Assembly (NCBI GenBank): GCA_964453655.1 | Contig: CAYVSP010000001.1 | Location: 9,163-73,162 of the forward strand | DNA: 64,000 nt | Direction of reading: 5' to 3' | Source of the DNA: CAYVSP01 sp964453655 | GTDB taxonomy: Bacteria; Patescibacteriota; Saccharimonadia; Saccharimonadales; CAYVSP01 | The notes under the pieces: model-generated | Seen by the model: the letters and a program-made list of their open reading frames with translations, nothing else | Database searches by the model: none | What the model was told of the DNA's origin: nothing | Program-made: the position numbers and the translations under genes | In this document: piece after piece, positions 48,847 through 58,481 of the stretch | Position numbering within the stretch: position 1 is the stretch's first letter | Layout: every line of letters starts with the position of its first letter

Positions 48847-50091
48847 CTATATTTTAACATTATGCTTGAGGTTACTGGGTAACTTATCGCTAAGTATTTT
48901 TAGTCCTTTTTTCTCTATCAGCACATTATCTTCAATCCGCACGCCAAGGCTCTCTTCGGGAATATAAATACCGGTCTCGACAGCCAGAACCATGCCGGGC
49001 TCCAAAGGCCGTTCATAGTCAGCCAAGTCATGGGCGTCCAACCCAAGGTGATGCGAAGTAGCGTGTGGAAAATAATGTCTAATAGATTCCCTTTCGGCGC
49101 TCTTAATAAGGCCTAGTTCGCGCAATTTTTCCCCCATGAATACTTCAATCGTCTTTTCGTATTCTTTTATTAATACTCCAGGTTTTAATTGCGCGTAAGC
49201 AAACTGTTGAACCTCTAAAACGGCTGCGTATAATTGTTTTTGTCTTTTGGTTGGAGACGATAAAGCATAAGTACGTGATATATCGGCCGCATAATTTTCA
49301 ACTTCCGCACTCACGTCTAGCACTAAAAGTCCTTTTGGATCTAAAGGCGAGTTATTAGCTACATAGTGAATGGTACAGGCGTTCTGTCCACTGGCCACAA
49401 TTGGCGTAAAACCGTGCCCAGCAGCACCTCGTTTTCGAAAACCGGAAGTAATATCGGCTTCAATTTCATATTCGTTCTTATATTGCATAAAGCCGCGCCG
49501 ACTTACTGTCTTTAAGGTGTCTACGGTTATACCAATGGCCGCTTGGAGGGCTTCCAGTTCAGAGTCTTGCTTTACCATCCGCATACGCGCTAAATGTTGC
49601 CGTAAATCCAAAGGCTCTAGACTTGGATTAATTTCTTTAAGCCTTTCGAGTAAACGAGCACGCGCGGGATTGGTATAGAGACCATATGGCTCAAGGTAAA
49701 CGGGGGGTGACGCCAGGGTAGCAATATGTTTTACGCGCTTCAGCCGGCTGGATAATTGGCGCCAGCCGTCTTTTTCGTTATATACGTCCGTAATACCAGA
49801 GCGGGCCGTCATAGCGGACGATTCCAGAGTGCCATCAAACTGCTCCATAACTGGTTCGCGGGACGGTAGTATTAAATATTCCTTTTGTTTATCGAGCACC
49901 AGAATGATATCTGGGTCATCCAAGCCAGTCAGATACCAAAAATTACTATCCTGTCGAAAACCAAAGTTAACCGTAGCGTTGCGTTGCAGCACGCCATTAG
50001 CCGTAATGATAATCGGCGCCGTACCACTAAATAATGTTCGTAGCTTTTGCCGATTAGCCATAAAGAAATCAGCAGTAAAGAATGACTCCAT
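48847..50091 (-). CDS. pepP: Xaa-Pro aminopeptidase (M24B)
   Basis: A 414-residue pita-bread metallopeptidase that removes N-terminal residues before proline. The metal ligands are the two Asp in LVLDVSAEVENYAADISRTY, the His of YFPHATSHHLGLDAHD, Glu in AVETGIY and Glu in RIEDNVLI. The N-terminal creatinase-like domain has FRQDSNFWYLTGLDDPD. An extended TATAAT ends 12 bases before the ATG. It lies upstream of the holin-like gene and secG on the same strand. Confidence 0.93.
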   Translation of the reverse strand: MESFFTADFFMANRQKLRTLFSGTAPIIITANGVLQRNATVNFGFRQDSNFWYLTGLDDPDIILVLDKQKEYLILPSREPVMEQFDGTLESSAMTARSGITDVYNEKDGWRQLSSRLKRVKHIATLASPPVYLEPYGLYTNPARARLLERLKEINPSLEPLDLRQHLARMRMVKQDSELEALQAAIGITVDTLKTVSRRGFMQYKNEYEIEADITSGFRKRGAAGHGFTPIVASGQNACTIHYVANNSPLDPKGLLVLDVSAEVENYAADISRTYALSSPTKRQKQLYAAVLEVQQFAYAQLKPGVLIKEYEKTIEVFMGEKLRELGLIKSAERESIRHYFPHATSHHLGLDAHDLADYERPLEPGMVLAVETGIYIPEESLGVRIEDNVLIEKKGLKILSDKLPSNLKHNVKI

Positions 50092-50113
50092 AATCAGACC
50101 GTCATTATATCAG

Positions 50114-51622
50114 TTAAACGAAAGTATTTTTACGGATCGGCCGCAAATACTGCTTTAGAATGGCAGCTTTTTTTGTACCAACTGCTCGTTCAACCTCCAA
50201 TTCACGAGCTTGCAATAATCCTCGCATGCTGCCAAAAGTTTTTATAAGCTTTTTTCGGGTTGCCGGACCAATAGTCGGAATGTCATCGAGCATACTAGCG
50301 GTTTGGCGTTTGGTTTTCAGTACCGAGTGATAGCTAACCGCAAAGCGGTGTGATTCATCACGAATACGCTGTAAAAGTTTTACGGCGTGCGAGCTCTTAG
50401 GTAGCGAAATAACCGCAAATTCATCGTTTGAACTTACGAAGCCACCCAGCTTCTGGACCAACACCTCATTGACTACTACAGAAGAGCGTTTGATATGCGC
50501 CACTATTTCTTCTTCCCGCTTAGCAAGTCCTATCATAGGCAACATTAGACCCCTTTCGTCTCTGGCCTTCAAGGCTGCCGTTAACTGCCCTTTGCCGCCA
50601 TCAATCAACAATAAATCAGCCAAACCCCAATCCTTGTGGTTGTCTTCGCTCAAGCGGCGCGAAATGGCCTCGTGCATATGCGCAAAGTCATCATTACCTG
50701 GCAAACGTAGCTTAAACTTACGATAAGCCGTTTTATTCGGTACGCCACTTATAAAGACCACCATGCTGGCCACATTGTCGGTGCCCGACATGTGGCTGAT
50801 ATCATAACCCTCGATTCGGCGCGGAATATCCTTCATACCAAATATCTGGTTAAGTTCGACAAGTCCTTGATCTTTGCTGATATCCATAAACTCTCGATCA
50901 CCAAAAACAATCTGTTTATGCAGGCTTTTAAGGGCATATAATTGGTTGCGATAGGTGCTGGCAGCTTCAAAGTCCTGCTTTTTGGCAGCAAATTTCATAT
51001 CTTTTTCAATTTGTTGCATGAGGCTAACGCGTTCGCCTTTGAGATATTGCATTAATTTCTTCAAATTGACCCGATAATCCTTGAGCGATGTCTTGCCTTC
51101 CTCAAGACCAGGACAGAGTCCAAGGTGATACTGCAGACATGCTCGTTTTGGAATTACGTTTATGTGTGTGGAGTATGGGAAGATGCGTCTAAGATACTTC
51201 AGAGCTTTTTTAAGACTAAAAGCACTGAAATACGGCCCAAAGTACTGTGCATCATCATCTAGTGGCCGCCTGGTTAAAGTTACAGTGGGATGCGAGGCCT
51301 TATAACTTATACGTACATACACCAAACTTTTATCATCACGTAACAAAATGTTGTATGGCGGCAAGTATCGTCGGACTAGCTCAGCTTCTAGGAACAACGC
51401 ATCGAGTTCGGTCTCTACTTCTGTCCAGTCAACATCGGCTATTTCGGCCACCAGAACATCGGTTTTAGGATCACGTACCCGGCTTTTCTGAAAGTACTGC
51501 CGCACACGGTTACGCAAGTTGGCTGCTTTGCCAATATAAATAATCTCGCCTTTGCTATTCTTATGAAAATAGACGCCAGGCGATTTTGGCAACGCCGCTA
51601 GTTTGCTTTCGAGCTTAGACAC
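50114..51622 (-). CDS. uvrC: Excinuclease ABC subunit C
   Basis: A 502-residue UvrC for nucleotide-excision repair. GIY-YIG domain (SPGVYFHKNSKGEIIYIGKAANLRNRVRQYF), UVR helix pair (KDMKFAAKKQDFEAA), RNase H-like nuclease (LIDGGKGQLTAA, and the later ESHRFAV block) and C-terminal helix-hairpin-helix (DIPTIGPATRKKLI). It is about 100 residues shorter than E. coli UvrC. TATAAT (51629-51634) ends 6 bases before GTG at 51622, which I prefer to a TTG five codons upstream that overlaps the box. Confidence 0.94.
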   Translation of the reverse strand: MSKLESKLAALPKSPGVYFHKNSKGEIIYIGKAANLRNRVRQYFQKSRVRDPKTDVLVAEIADVDWTEVETELDALFLEAELVRRYLPPYNILLRDDKSLVYVRISYKASHPTVTLTRRPLDDDAQYFGPYFSAFSLKKALKYLRRIFPYSTHINVIPKRACLQYHLGLCPGLEEGKTSLKDYRVNLKKLMQYLKGERVSLMQQIEKDMKFAAKKQDFEAASTYRNQLYALKSLHKQIVFGDREFMDISKDQGLVELNQIFGMKDIPRRIEGYDISHMSGTDNVASMVVFISGVPNKTAYRKFKLRLPGNDDFAHMHEAISRRLSEDNHKDWGLADLLLIDGGKGQLTAALKARDERGLMLPMIGLAKREEEIVAHIKRSSVVVNEVLVQKLGGFVSSNDEFAVISLPKSSHAVKLLQRIRDESHRFAVSYHSVLKTKRQTASMLDDIPTIGPATRKKLIKTFGSMRGLLQARELEVERAVGTKKAAILKQYLRPIRKNTFV

Positions 51623-51646
51623 TACTTTATTATACAAAGAGGTGTT

Positions 51647-51847
51647 TTATGGGTTAGGAGCGTTGCCGCTGAAAACTTGTTCTTGAAATTGGGCAAGGGT
51701 AGTCGTCGCAAAATTAGCTACATCCGGTCCAACTTTAATTGCAACAGCAACTGTAGTAAAACTGGCAAGAAGGCCAAGCCACTCCTTTGCCGTACCATGC
51801 CTGGAAACATTTTCACCTGAGGAGTTTGGTTCTCCAAATTCATTCAT
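51647..51847 (-). CDS. Small hypothetical protein with one hydrophobic segment
   Basis: A 66-residue protein with a moderately hydrophobic stretch near residues 23-41. TTGCGT (51878-51883), exactly 17 bases, TATAAT (51855-51860) ends 7 bases before the ATG, strong support for a real gene. Function unknown. Confidence 0.6.
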   Translation of the reverse strand: MNEFGEPNSSGENVSRHGTAKEWLGLLASFTTVAVAIKVGPDVANFATTTLAQFQEQVFSGNAPNP

Positions 51848-51892
51848 TACGTTAATTATACACTATTTATCGTCCATACGCAAGCATAAGAC

Positions 51893-51922
51893 TTGCGCTT
51901 CTTCTAACAGATATGCTACACT
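51893..51922 (+). promoter_or_regulatory. Promoter of ABC exporter leader
   Basis: TTGCGC (51893-51898), 18 bases, TGC-TACACT (51917-51922, extended -10). The transcript would carry a leader of about 155 bases before the exporter gene, the longest leader inferred here. Divergent from the 66-residue gene. Confidence 0.55.
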
Positions 51923-51943
51923 TTCAGATTGTTATTAGTTGTA

Positions 51944-52080
51944 ATGGAAAGGGCGGCAATAAAAAATGTATAAGTTTATTTCAACATGCTCTAGCGCCGT
52001 CCAACCGGCTCTCTAGCTCCTTAATAAAAATCCTTAATCGTTAAAAGTTACTAAAGTATAAGCCGCTGCAGGAGGCAGCG
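51944..52080 (+). promoter_or_regulatory. Exporter leader with short ORFs and ribosome site in a hairpin loop
   Basis: The leader holds a 9-codon frame (51944-51973) and an overlapping 16-codon frame (51966-52016, MYKFISTCSSAVQPAL). At 52064-52080 the stem CGCTGC/GCAGCG presents AGGAG of the ribosome site in its loop, 6 bases before the ATG. This suggests translational control of the transporter by a peptide, protein or temperature. Confidence 0.45.
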
Positions 52081-52085
52081 CGCTC

Positions 52086-53864
52086 ATGAAATCACATTCT
52101 ACAACTTCTCAAACCTTACGGCTGTATTGGCACCATATGTGGCGATATCCTTTTTACGTCCTCGGTATTCTATTTGTGACCCCCCTTTCGATTTTGTCTG
52201 AACAGTATCTGAGCGTCTTGGTTCTAGCTGGCGTACTGGATCGTCTAGCAAAGGGAAACTTCACGCCACATAATCTTTGGGGAGATTTTGGCACAAGTAT
52301 TTTGGTCTATGCGGCTCTGATGATTATTGGCACGGTAGGCTGGCGAGTTATTGATGCTTTTAACTGGCGCCTTGAAGCCGGTGTAGAACGTGACATCGCC
52401 CGGCGCGTTTATAGTCACCTGCTTGATCAAAGCGCTAATTTCCATGCTAACCGTTTTGGAGGCTCGCTCGTATCCCAGACTAATAAACTTATGGGCAGCT
52501 ACATTCGCTTTGCCGATACTACCATCTACCAAGTCCTTCAACTGTTAACTGGCTTGATTTTTACGGTTATCCTGTTGGCTCCAAAAGTTCCTTTGTTTGT
52601 TTTACTGCTGGTGATTTTTTCTCTCACTTACATTATTAGTGGCTTTTTTGTGACCCGTAAAGTCCGCTACCTGAGTTCCGTGCAGGCCAGCCTTGAAAGC
52701 AAACAAACCGGTTATTTAGCCGATAGCGTTACTAATATTATGGCTATTAAAAGTTTCGCTGGCGGCCGCTATGAGCGAAATCGCTTTGCCAAAATTACAG
52801 ACGTGTCACAAGAAGGCACCTTTGCGGTCATGCGCGCCAGCCAGAAACAAATGGCTTACTTTAGCGTGATGAACCGGATTATTCTAATAATTGCCTTACT
52901 AATGGCAATTGTTAGCGTTACACTGTTCAACGTCAATATTGGGATTGTCTTCTTAATTTTCAGCTACACCGGTAATTTAGTCGGACAGCTTTGGACCTTT
53001 TGCAATAATAGTCTTAAAAACTACAACCGCTCGTTTGGTGACGCCGCTGATATGACTAAAATATTACAAATCGAACCTGAAATAAAAAATCCATTGCATC
53101 CTGAAAAACCATCCATAAAGAATGGCGGGATTGTTTTCAAGAATGTCGAGTTCACCCACCAGGACGCCGGTGAAACACTATTCCATAACTTGAATATTGA
53201 GATTCCGGGCGGCCAGAAAGTCGGGCTTGTCGGGCATTCTGGTTCAGGTAAGACCACTTTTAATAGACTCTTACTCAGATTCAGCGATATTGATGGCGGT
53301 GAAATCCTAATAGATGGCCAAAACATTGCCCATCTTACTCAGGATGACCTGCATGAGCATATTGCCTATGTCCCCCAAGAGCCGATTATGTTCCACAGAA
53401 CTCTGGCGGAAAACATTCGCTATGGCCGTTCAAAAGCTTCTGACCATGAGGTTCTGGCGGCCGCTAAAGCGGCCCATGCCGATGAGTTCATTAAAAAGCT
53501 GCCTCAAGGCTACGAAACGCTGGTTGGCGAAAGAGGCGTAAAACTTTCCGGCGGACAACGCCAGCGCATTGCGATAGCCCGCGCCATGATTAAAGATGCC
53601 CCCATTTTGGTATTAGATGAAGCTACCAGTGCCTTAGACTCTGAGAGTGAGTTGCTGATTCAGCAAGCACTTTGGGAACTTATGGAAGGCCGCACCGCGA
53701 TTGTAATAGCCCACCGATTAAGTACAGTCCAAAAAATGGATCGTATTGTGGTATTGGAAGACGGTAAAATTGCTGAGGAAGGCACACACAAAGAATTGCT
53801 ATCAAGAGATGGCGTCTATGCTGGCTTATGGGCCCATCAGTCCGGAGGTTTTTTGGAAGAGTAG
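52086..53864 (+). CDS. ABC exporter, fused permease-ATPase
   Basis: A 592-residue half-transporter of the MsbA/LmrA type. Six membrane helices occupy residues 1-310; the ATPase has Walker A GHSGSGKTT, Q-loop VPQEP, signature LSGGQRQR, Walker B ILVLDEATSALDSE and H-loop IAHRLST. It probably works as a homodimer exporting lipid, peptide or drug. The long leader with a structured ribosome site is unusual for this genome. It converges on the L25 gene with a 2-base gap. Confidence 0.93.
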   Translation: MKSHSTTSQTLRLYWHHMWRYPFYVLGILFVTPLSILSEQYLSVLVLAGVLDRLAKGNFTPHNLWGDFGTSILVYAALMIIGTVGWRVIDAFNWRLEAGVERDIARRVYSHLLDQSANFHANRFGGSLVSQTNKLMGSYIRFADTTIYQVLQLLTGLIFTVILLAPKVPLFVLLLVIFSLTYIISGFFVTRKVRYLSSVQASLESKQTGYLADSVTNIMAIKSFAGGRYERNRFAKITDVSQEGTFAVMRASQKQMAYFSVMNRIILIIALLMAIVSVTLFNVNIGIVFLIFSYTGNLVGQLWTFCNNSLKNYNRSFGDAADMTKILQIEPEIKNPLHPEKPSIKNGGIVFKNVEFTHQDAGETLFHNLNIEIPGGQKVGLVGHSGSGKTTFNRLLLRFSDIDGGEILIDGQNIAHLTQDDLHEHIAYVPQEPIMFHRTLAENIRYGRSKASDHEVLAAAKAAHADEFIKKLPQGYETLVGERGVKLSGGQRQRIAIARAMIKDAPILVLDEATSALDSESELLIQQALWELMEGRTAIVIAHRLSTVQKMDRIVVLEDGKIAEEGTHKELLSRDGVYAGLWAHQSGGFLEE

Positions 53865-53866
53865 AG

Positions 53867-54544
53867 CTACTCTTCTTCGCCAGATTCTTTTTTAGAATCG
53901 TCGGCCGCTTCTGCCGACTCTTCGCCAGCCTCGACGCTAGCACCTTCTTCACCTTCAGTTTCTTCTTCAACTTCTGGTTCTTCTTCTTGGATACGAGGTT
54001 CTTCAACCACTGCAATCATCTGCTCTGGATCGTCTTTAATGGTTACGCCATCCGGAATACCTAAATCAGCAACAGTTACACGATCACCAATTTCTGCCAA
54101 TCTGGAGCCTTCAATGATTAGTTCATCCGGCAAGTCTTTAGGTAATGCTTCAACTGTTACGTGATCAAGCGTTTTCAGCACCATGAGGTTGGCCATTTCA
54201 GCCGGTATATCGCCAATAATCATAATTGGCACTTCTGCCTCCACGGCTTCGTTTTGATTAATAGCGTTAAAAACAACGTGACGCAATTGATGCTTTTTTG
54301 GATCAAAGTCAACGTCTTTAATAAGCGCCAGATGTTCTATACTGCCAACTTTTAGAGAGACGGGGTGATGCTTGCCGGCGATTTGATAAGCTTTAACGAC
54401 TTCCAGATAAGGAGCCATCACATGCAAAGATTCTTTGCCATGATCGTGAATAACAGCCGGCACCTTGCCTTCTCGGCGCAGGTGTTTGACAGCTTTTCCT
54501 AATACCTCTCGCTTTTCGAGAGTAAGTGTTATGTCTTCAGACAC
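53867..54544 (-). CDS. rplY: 50S ribosomal protein L25/Ctc with acidic tail
   Basis: A 225-residue long-form L25 (Ctc/TL5): residues 1-90 are the 5S-rRNA-binding barrel (LTLEKREVLGKAVKHLRREGKVPAVIH, then DVDFDPKKHQLRHVVF), 90-180 the second domain, and the last about 45 residues an almost pure Glu/Ala/Ser tail. The start is GTG with AAGGAG upstream. Confidence 0.92.
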   Translation of the reverse strand: MSEDITLTLEKREVLGKAVKHLRREGKVPAVIHDHGKESLHVMAPYLEVVKAYQIAGKHHPVSLKVGSIEHLALIKDVDFDPKKHQLRHVVFNAINQNEAVEAEVPIMIIGDIPAEMANLMVLKTLDHVTVEALPKDLPDELIIEGSRLAEIGDRVTVADLGIPDGVTIKDDPEQMIAVVEEPRIQEEEPEVEEETEGEEGASVEAGEESAEAADDSKKESGEEE

Positions 54545-54623
54545 TAATTATCTCCTTGCTTTAGCGATTATTGTACCAATTTTTACTGGATAATTAAAGA
54601 GTAAAAAGGTAGTCTGGAGTGGT

Positions 54624-55223
54624 ATGCCTGATGTCCAGCATCTTATAGAAAGCGGTGGGTTGCTCCTTGTTACGGGGATTATCTTTGCTGAATCCGGTCT
54701 GTTGCTAGGTTTTTTTCTGCCCGGCGACACCCTACTATTCAGCGCCGGCTTTTTTGCAGCTCAAGGCAAATTGCATCTTGGTCTACTCCTTTTATTTGTT
54801 GTACTAGCGGCCATTGCCGGTTATTACGTGGGCTATCATATTGGCAAGAAATTTGGACCGAGCCTATTTAACAAACCTAACGGGGTTCTCTTTCGTCAAG
54901 AATACTTGAAGCGATCCGAAGAATTCTACAAAAAGCACGGCGGTAAGACCATTTTTCTCTCCCGTTTCGTGCCAATAGTTCGCACTTTTGCCCCTATCGT
55001 AGCCGGGATGGGTAACATGGATTTAAAACGCTTTAATATGTTCAATATTCTAGGCGGTATTGTCTGGGGTGTTGGCGTAACCCTACTGGGCTATTCACTG
55101 GGTAGTCGTATTCCAAATATTGATCATTACCTCATGCCAATTATACTGGCTGTCATGATTATCAGCTTTGGTCCAACCCTTTATCACCTCACTAAAAGTG
55201 TTTTTGAAAAGAAAAAAAGCTAG
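54624..55223 (+). CDS. DedA family membrane protein
   Basis: A 199-residue DedA/SNARE-associated protein with FAESGLLLGFFLPGDTLLFSAG at the start and the conserved FLSRFVPIVRTFAPIVAGMGNM loop with its two arginines. DedA proteins are polytopic and act in undecaprenyl-phosphate or lipid recycling. GGAG precedes the ATG by 4 bases. Convergent, overlapping by 4 bases, with the next gene. Confidence 0.93.
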   Translation: MPDVQHLIESGGLLLVTGIIFAESGLLLGFFLPGDTLLFSAGFFAAQGKLHLGLLLLFVVLAAIAGYYVGYHIGKKFGPSLFNKPNGVLFRQEYLKRSEEFYKKHGGKTIFLSRFVPIVRTFAPIVAGMGNMDLKRFNMFNILGGIVWGVGVTLLGYSLGSRIPNIDHYLMPIILAVMIISFGPTLYHLTKSVFEKKKS

Positions 55224-55633
55224 GCTGCTTCGAGTTCGTAGTAATAACTTTCAGCATATTTCCATATATCGCTTGGCCAATCGCTCAAAAGTGGTGGCCG
55301 AACCAGCTTGAGATATGGTGGTTCAACGGTTTTGTTTATAAGAGCATAGGCGGCCTTTACTCCGATATCACATTTTCTAACCCACGCTTCTTTTAACTCT
55401 TGTAATGCGTTTTGGCTAGCTCTTACTAGCAACCGTGCCACCTGCGGGCGAGTTGGTTGCACACTAAAATAACTATCGTGTTGGGTTAATATATCCCACG
55501 CCCTGGCTATCCCCCATTCTGTAATTGAGGGATCTTGGCCTGTACCTGGTTGTGATGCATATATTGCCAACGCGAGAGCATCTGCGGCATCAAAAGGCAC
55601 GCGGTGCTCAAATGGGGGCTCCTGTTCAATCAT
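55220..55633 (-). CDS. Hypothetical protein, 137 residues
   Basis: A soluble helical protein that I do not recognise; aromatic C-terminus (WKYAESYYYELEAA). Its ATG overlaps the uvrA stop by 8 bases, so it is translated from the uvrA mRNA. Confidence 0.6.
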   Translation of the reverse strand: MIEQEPPFEHRVPFDAADALALAIYASQPGTGQDPSITEWGIARAWDILTQHDSYFSVQPTRPQVARLLVRASQNALQELKEAWVRKCDIGVKAAYALINKTVEPPYLKLVRPPLLSDWPSDIWKYAESYYYELEAA

Positions 55634-58445
55634 TTTTTAAGACCTTCTTCAAAATTTGGCCAGTGTATGATTTGTTATTTTTGGCAACTTGTTCCGGAGT
55701 ACCTTTGGCGGTAACCTCACCACCGCCAACACCGCCTTCTGGCCCCATATCAATAATATGATCCGCCGATTTAATAACATCCAAGTTATGCTCAATCACT
55801 ATCATGCTATTTCCAACATCCACCAACGCGTGAAGTACATCTAGCAGTTTTTGTACATCTGCCATGTGTAATCCTGTGGTCGGCTCATCTAAGATATAGA
55901 GCGTTCTGCCCGTTGCACGGCGTGAAAGCTCGGTTGCTAATTTTACTCGTTGGGCTTCACCGCCTGACAAAGTTGTTGCCGGTTGGCCAAGTGTTATATA
56001 GCCTAAGCCAACATCAACCAGCGTTTGCAATTTACGGGCGATAGCTGGGATATTGCTGAAAAACTCTAGCGCTGTTTCGCAGGTCATGCCTAAAACCTCA
56101 CTAATGGTCTTGCCCTTGAAGTGAATTTCGAGTGCTTCTTTGTTGTACCGCTTACCTTTGCACTCCTCGCATGGCACATAGACATCTGGCAAAAAGTGCA
56201 TCTCTATCTTGATGATTCCATCGCCGGAACAGTTTTCACAGCGGCCACCACGAACATTAAAACTAAAGCGCCCCGGACTATAGCCACGAACGCGTGCTTC
56301 AGGGGTATTTGCAAATAATTCGCGAATTGGCGTAAAGAGACCAGTGTAGGTTGCCGGATTACTACGGGGCGTGCGGCCGATCGGCGATTGATCAATAATT
56401 ATAACCTTATCAAGCTGTTTTATACCTTCAATATCATCGTGCCGCCCGGGTACTGTGTTGGCCCTCATGAGTCTGGCTGACAGTTCATTAGCTAGGATAT
56501 CGTTTATCAAACTCGACTTGCCCGAACCTGACACACCGCTAACCACCACTAATTGTCCAAGTGGTATTGCCACTTCTATGTTTTTAAGGTTATTCTCGCG
56601 AGCTCCTTTTATAACCAGTGATTTACCATTGCCAGATCGGCGCTTTTTCGGTGTTGCTATATATTTGATACCACGTAAGTAGGCGCCAGTAATACTGCCC
56701 TTTTGTTTAGCGACATGGTCTGGCGTACCGACAGCTACGATTTCACCGCCATGAATCCCGGCACCAGGTCCAATGTCCAACAGATAATCGGCGGTACGGA
56801 TTGTTTCTTCGTCGTGTTCTACAACTAAAACAGTGTTGCCAATATCTCGTAGGTGCTTCAGGGTAGCAATCAGCCGAGCATTATCTCGTTGATGCAGACC
56901 AATCGAAGGCTCATCTAACACATACAAGACGCCCTGCAGCCCTGAACCTATTTGGGTAGCCAAACGAATGCGCTGGGCTTCGCCGCCCGATAAGGTTACG
57001 GCACTTCTTGCTAAACTTAAGTAATTGAGGCCTACGTCATTTAAAAACTGTAGCCTTGCTTTAATCTCCTTAAAAATTTGATGAGCTATTTTAGCTTCCT
57101 TGTCGTTCAGCTTCATGGAACCAAAGAAAGACACCGCGTCATCGATAGAGAGTTCACAAATATCCATAATTGAATAATCATTTACTGTTACGGCTAATAC
57201 TTCTGGTTTTAGGCGCCGTCCATTACAAGCATGGCAAGGCCGTTCTTGCATATAGCGCTCTATATCACGTCTGATAAAATCGCTTTCTGTTTCACGATGA
57301 CGGCGTTCAAGATTGGGTATTACTCCTTCATAAGTTGTCTCAAAGGATCGTCCTAAACCTAAACTAACCCGAAACTTTTCTGCCCCCGTACCGTAAAGAA
57401 TTTTATGAAGCTGATCTTCCGTAAGCTGATCCGTCGACACATGCAGGCTAAAACTGTAATGATCAGCAACTGCTTGCAGTTTCTTCATGTACCAATTATC
57501 AATGTTTATACGGTTATAGGGGCGTATCGCCCCTTCAGCTATAGTCAGGCGTCCATTGGGTATAACCAGCTCGGGGTCTACTTCCAGACGCGAGCCAAGC
57601 CCTGTGCAAACCGGACAAGCGCCGTGCGGGCTATTAAAACTGAAAGTGCGTGGTTCTAGCTCTGGAATCGCCACATCAGGGTGATCGATGCAGGCATACA
57701 TCAGTGAGTAATTTGTTAACTTCTTGGTGTCTACACTAAGAATAGCTACTCTGCCTTCAGCAATGTCTAGGGCTTGCTCAACGGATTGGCTTAACCGGCC
57801 TTTGCTGTCCGCATTATTCACTAAACGGTCAACAACTATTTCGATAGTATGTTTGAAATTTTTATCAAGCGCCGGAAATTCATCAAGTGCATAAACTACG
57901 CCATCAACTCGCGACCTGGCAAAACCAGCCCGTTGATATTGCTCCGGTATATGTTCAAAAGCGCCTTTTTTATCAATAACGACGGGGGCCAACACCATCA
58001 AACGAGCATTAACGGATAAGTTGCTGATCTGACTTACGATTGCAGTGGTAGTTTGCCGAGTGACCGGCTTACCACAAACTGGACAATGCGGGATGCCAAT
58101 GCGCGCAAATAATAAACGTAAATAGTCATAAATTTCAGTAACTGTCGCAACTGTAGAACGCGGATTGCGCGAGGTAGATTTTTGGTCAATGCTTATAGCT
58201 GGGCTCAAACCGTCTATCTGATCAACGTCTGGTTTTTCCATGAGGCCTAGGAATTGCCGCGCATAGCTGCTAAGCGACTCGACATAACGCCGTTGGCCTT
58301 CGGCGTATATAGTGTCAAAAGCGAGGCTTGATTTGCCTGAGCCGGACAAGCCCGTAATAACAACTAATTTATTACGAGGAATCTCTACGTCAACATTTTT
58401 GAGATTGTGTTCCCGAGCCCCTTGAACTTTTATGATCTCATTCAT
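55626..58445 (-). CDS. uvrA: Excinuclease ABC subunit A
   Basis: A 939-residue UvrA with two ABC ATPase modules: Walker A TGLSGSGKSSLAFD and SGVSGSGKSSLIND; signatures LSGGEAQRIRLA and LSGGEAQRVKLA; zinc pairs CPVCG, CPVCTG and CENCSG...CEEC. It recognises bulky DNA damage with UvrB. TATAAT (58456-58461) ends 10 bases before the ATG. Confidence 0.97.
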   Translation of the reverse strand: MNEIIKVQGAREHNLKNVDVEIPRNKLVVITGLSGSGKSSLAFDTIYAEGQRRYVESLSSYARQFLGLMEKPDVDQIDGLSPAISIDQKSTSRNPRSTVATVTEIYDYLRLLFARIGIPHCPVCGKPVTRQTTTAIVSQISNLSVNARLMVLAPVVIDKKGAFEHIPEQYQRAGFARSRVDGVVYALDEFPALDKNFKHTIEIVVDRLVNNADSKGRLSQSVEQALDIAEGRVAILSVDTKKLTNYSLMYACIDHPDVAIPELEPRTFSFNSPHGACPVCTGLGSRLEVDPELVIPNGRLTIAEGAIRPYNRINIDNWYMKKLQAVADHYSFSLHVSTDQLTEDQLHKILYGTGAEKFRVSLGLGRSFETTYEGVIPNLERRHRETESDFIRRDIERYMQERPCHACNGRRLKPEVLAVTVNDYSIMDICELSIDDAVSFFGSMKLNDKEAKIAHQIFKEIKARLQFLNDVGLNYLSLARSAVTLSGGEAQRIRLATQIGSGLQGVLYVLDEPSIGLHQRDNARLIATLKHLRDIGNTVLVVEHDEETIRTADYLLDIGPGAGIHGGEIVAVGTPDHVAKQKGSITGAYLRGIKYIATPKKRRSGNGKSLVIKGARENNLKNIEVAIPLGQLVVVSGVSGSGKSSLINDILANELSARLMRANTVPGRHDDIEGIKQLDKVIIIDQSPIGRTPRSNPATYTGLFTPIRELFANTPEARVRGYSPGRFSFNVRGGRCENCSGDGIIKIEMHFLPDVYVPCEECKGKRYNKEALEIHFKGKTISEVLGMTCETALEFFSNIPAIARKLQTLVDVGLGYITLGQPATTLSGGEAQRVKLATELSRRATGRTLYILDEPTTGLHMADVQKLLDVLHALVDVGNSMIVIEHNLDVIKSADHIIDMGPEGGVGGGEVTAKGTPEQVAKNNKSYTGQILKKVLKND

Positions 58446-58481
58446 TAGTGGCGAGATTATACGTCAAAACAGGGGAAAAAG

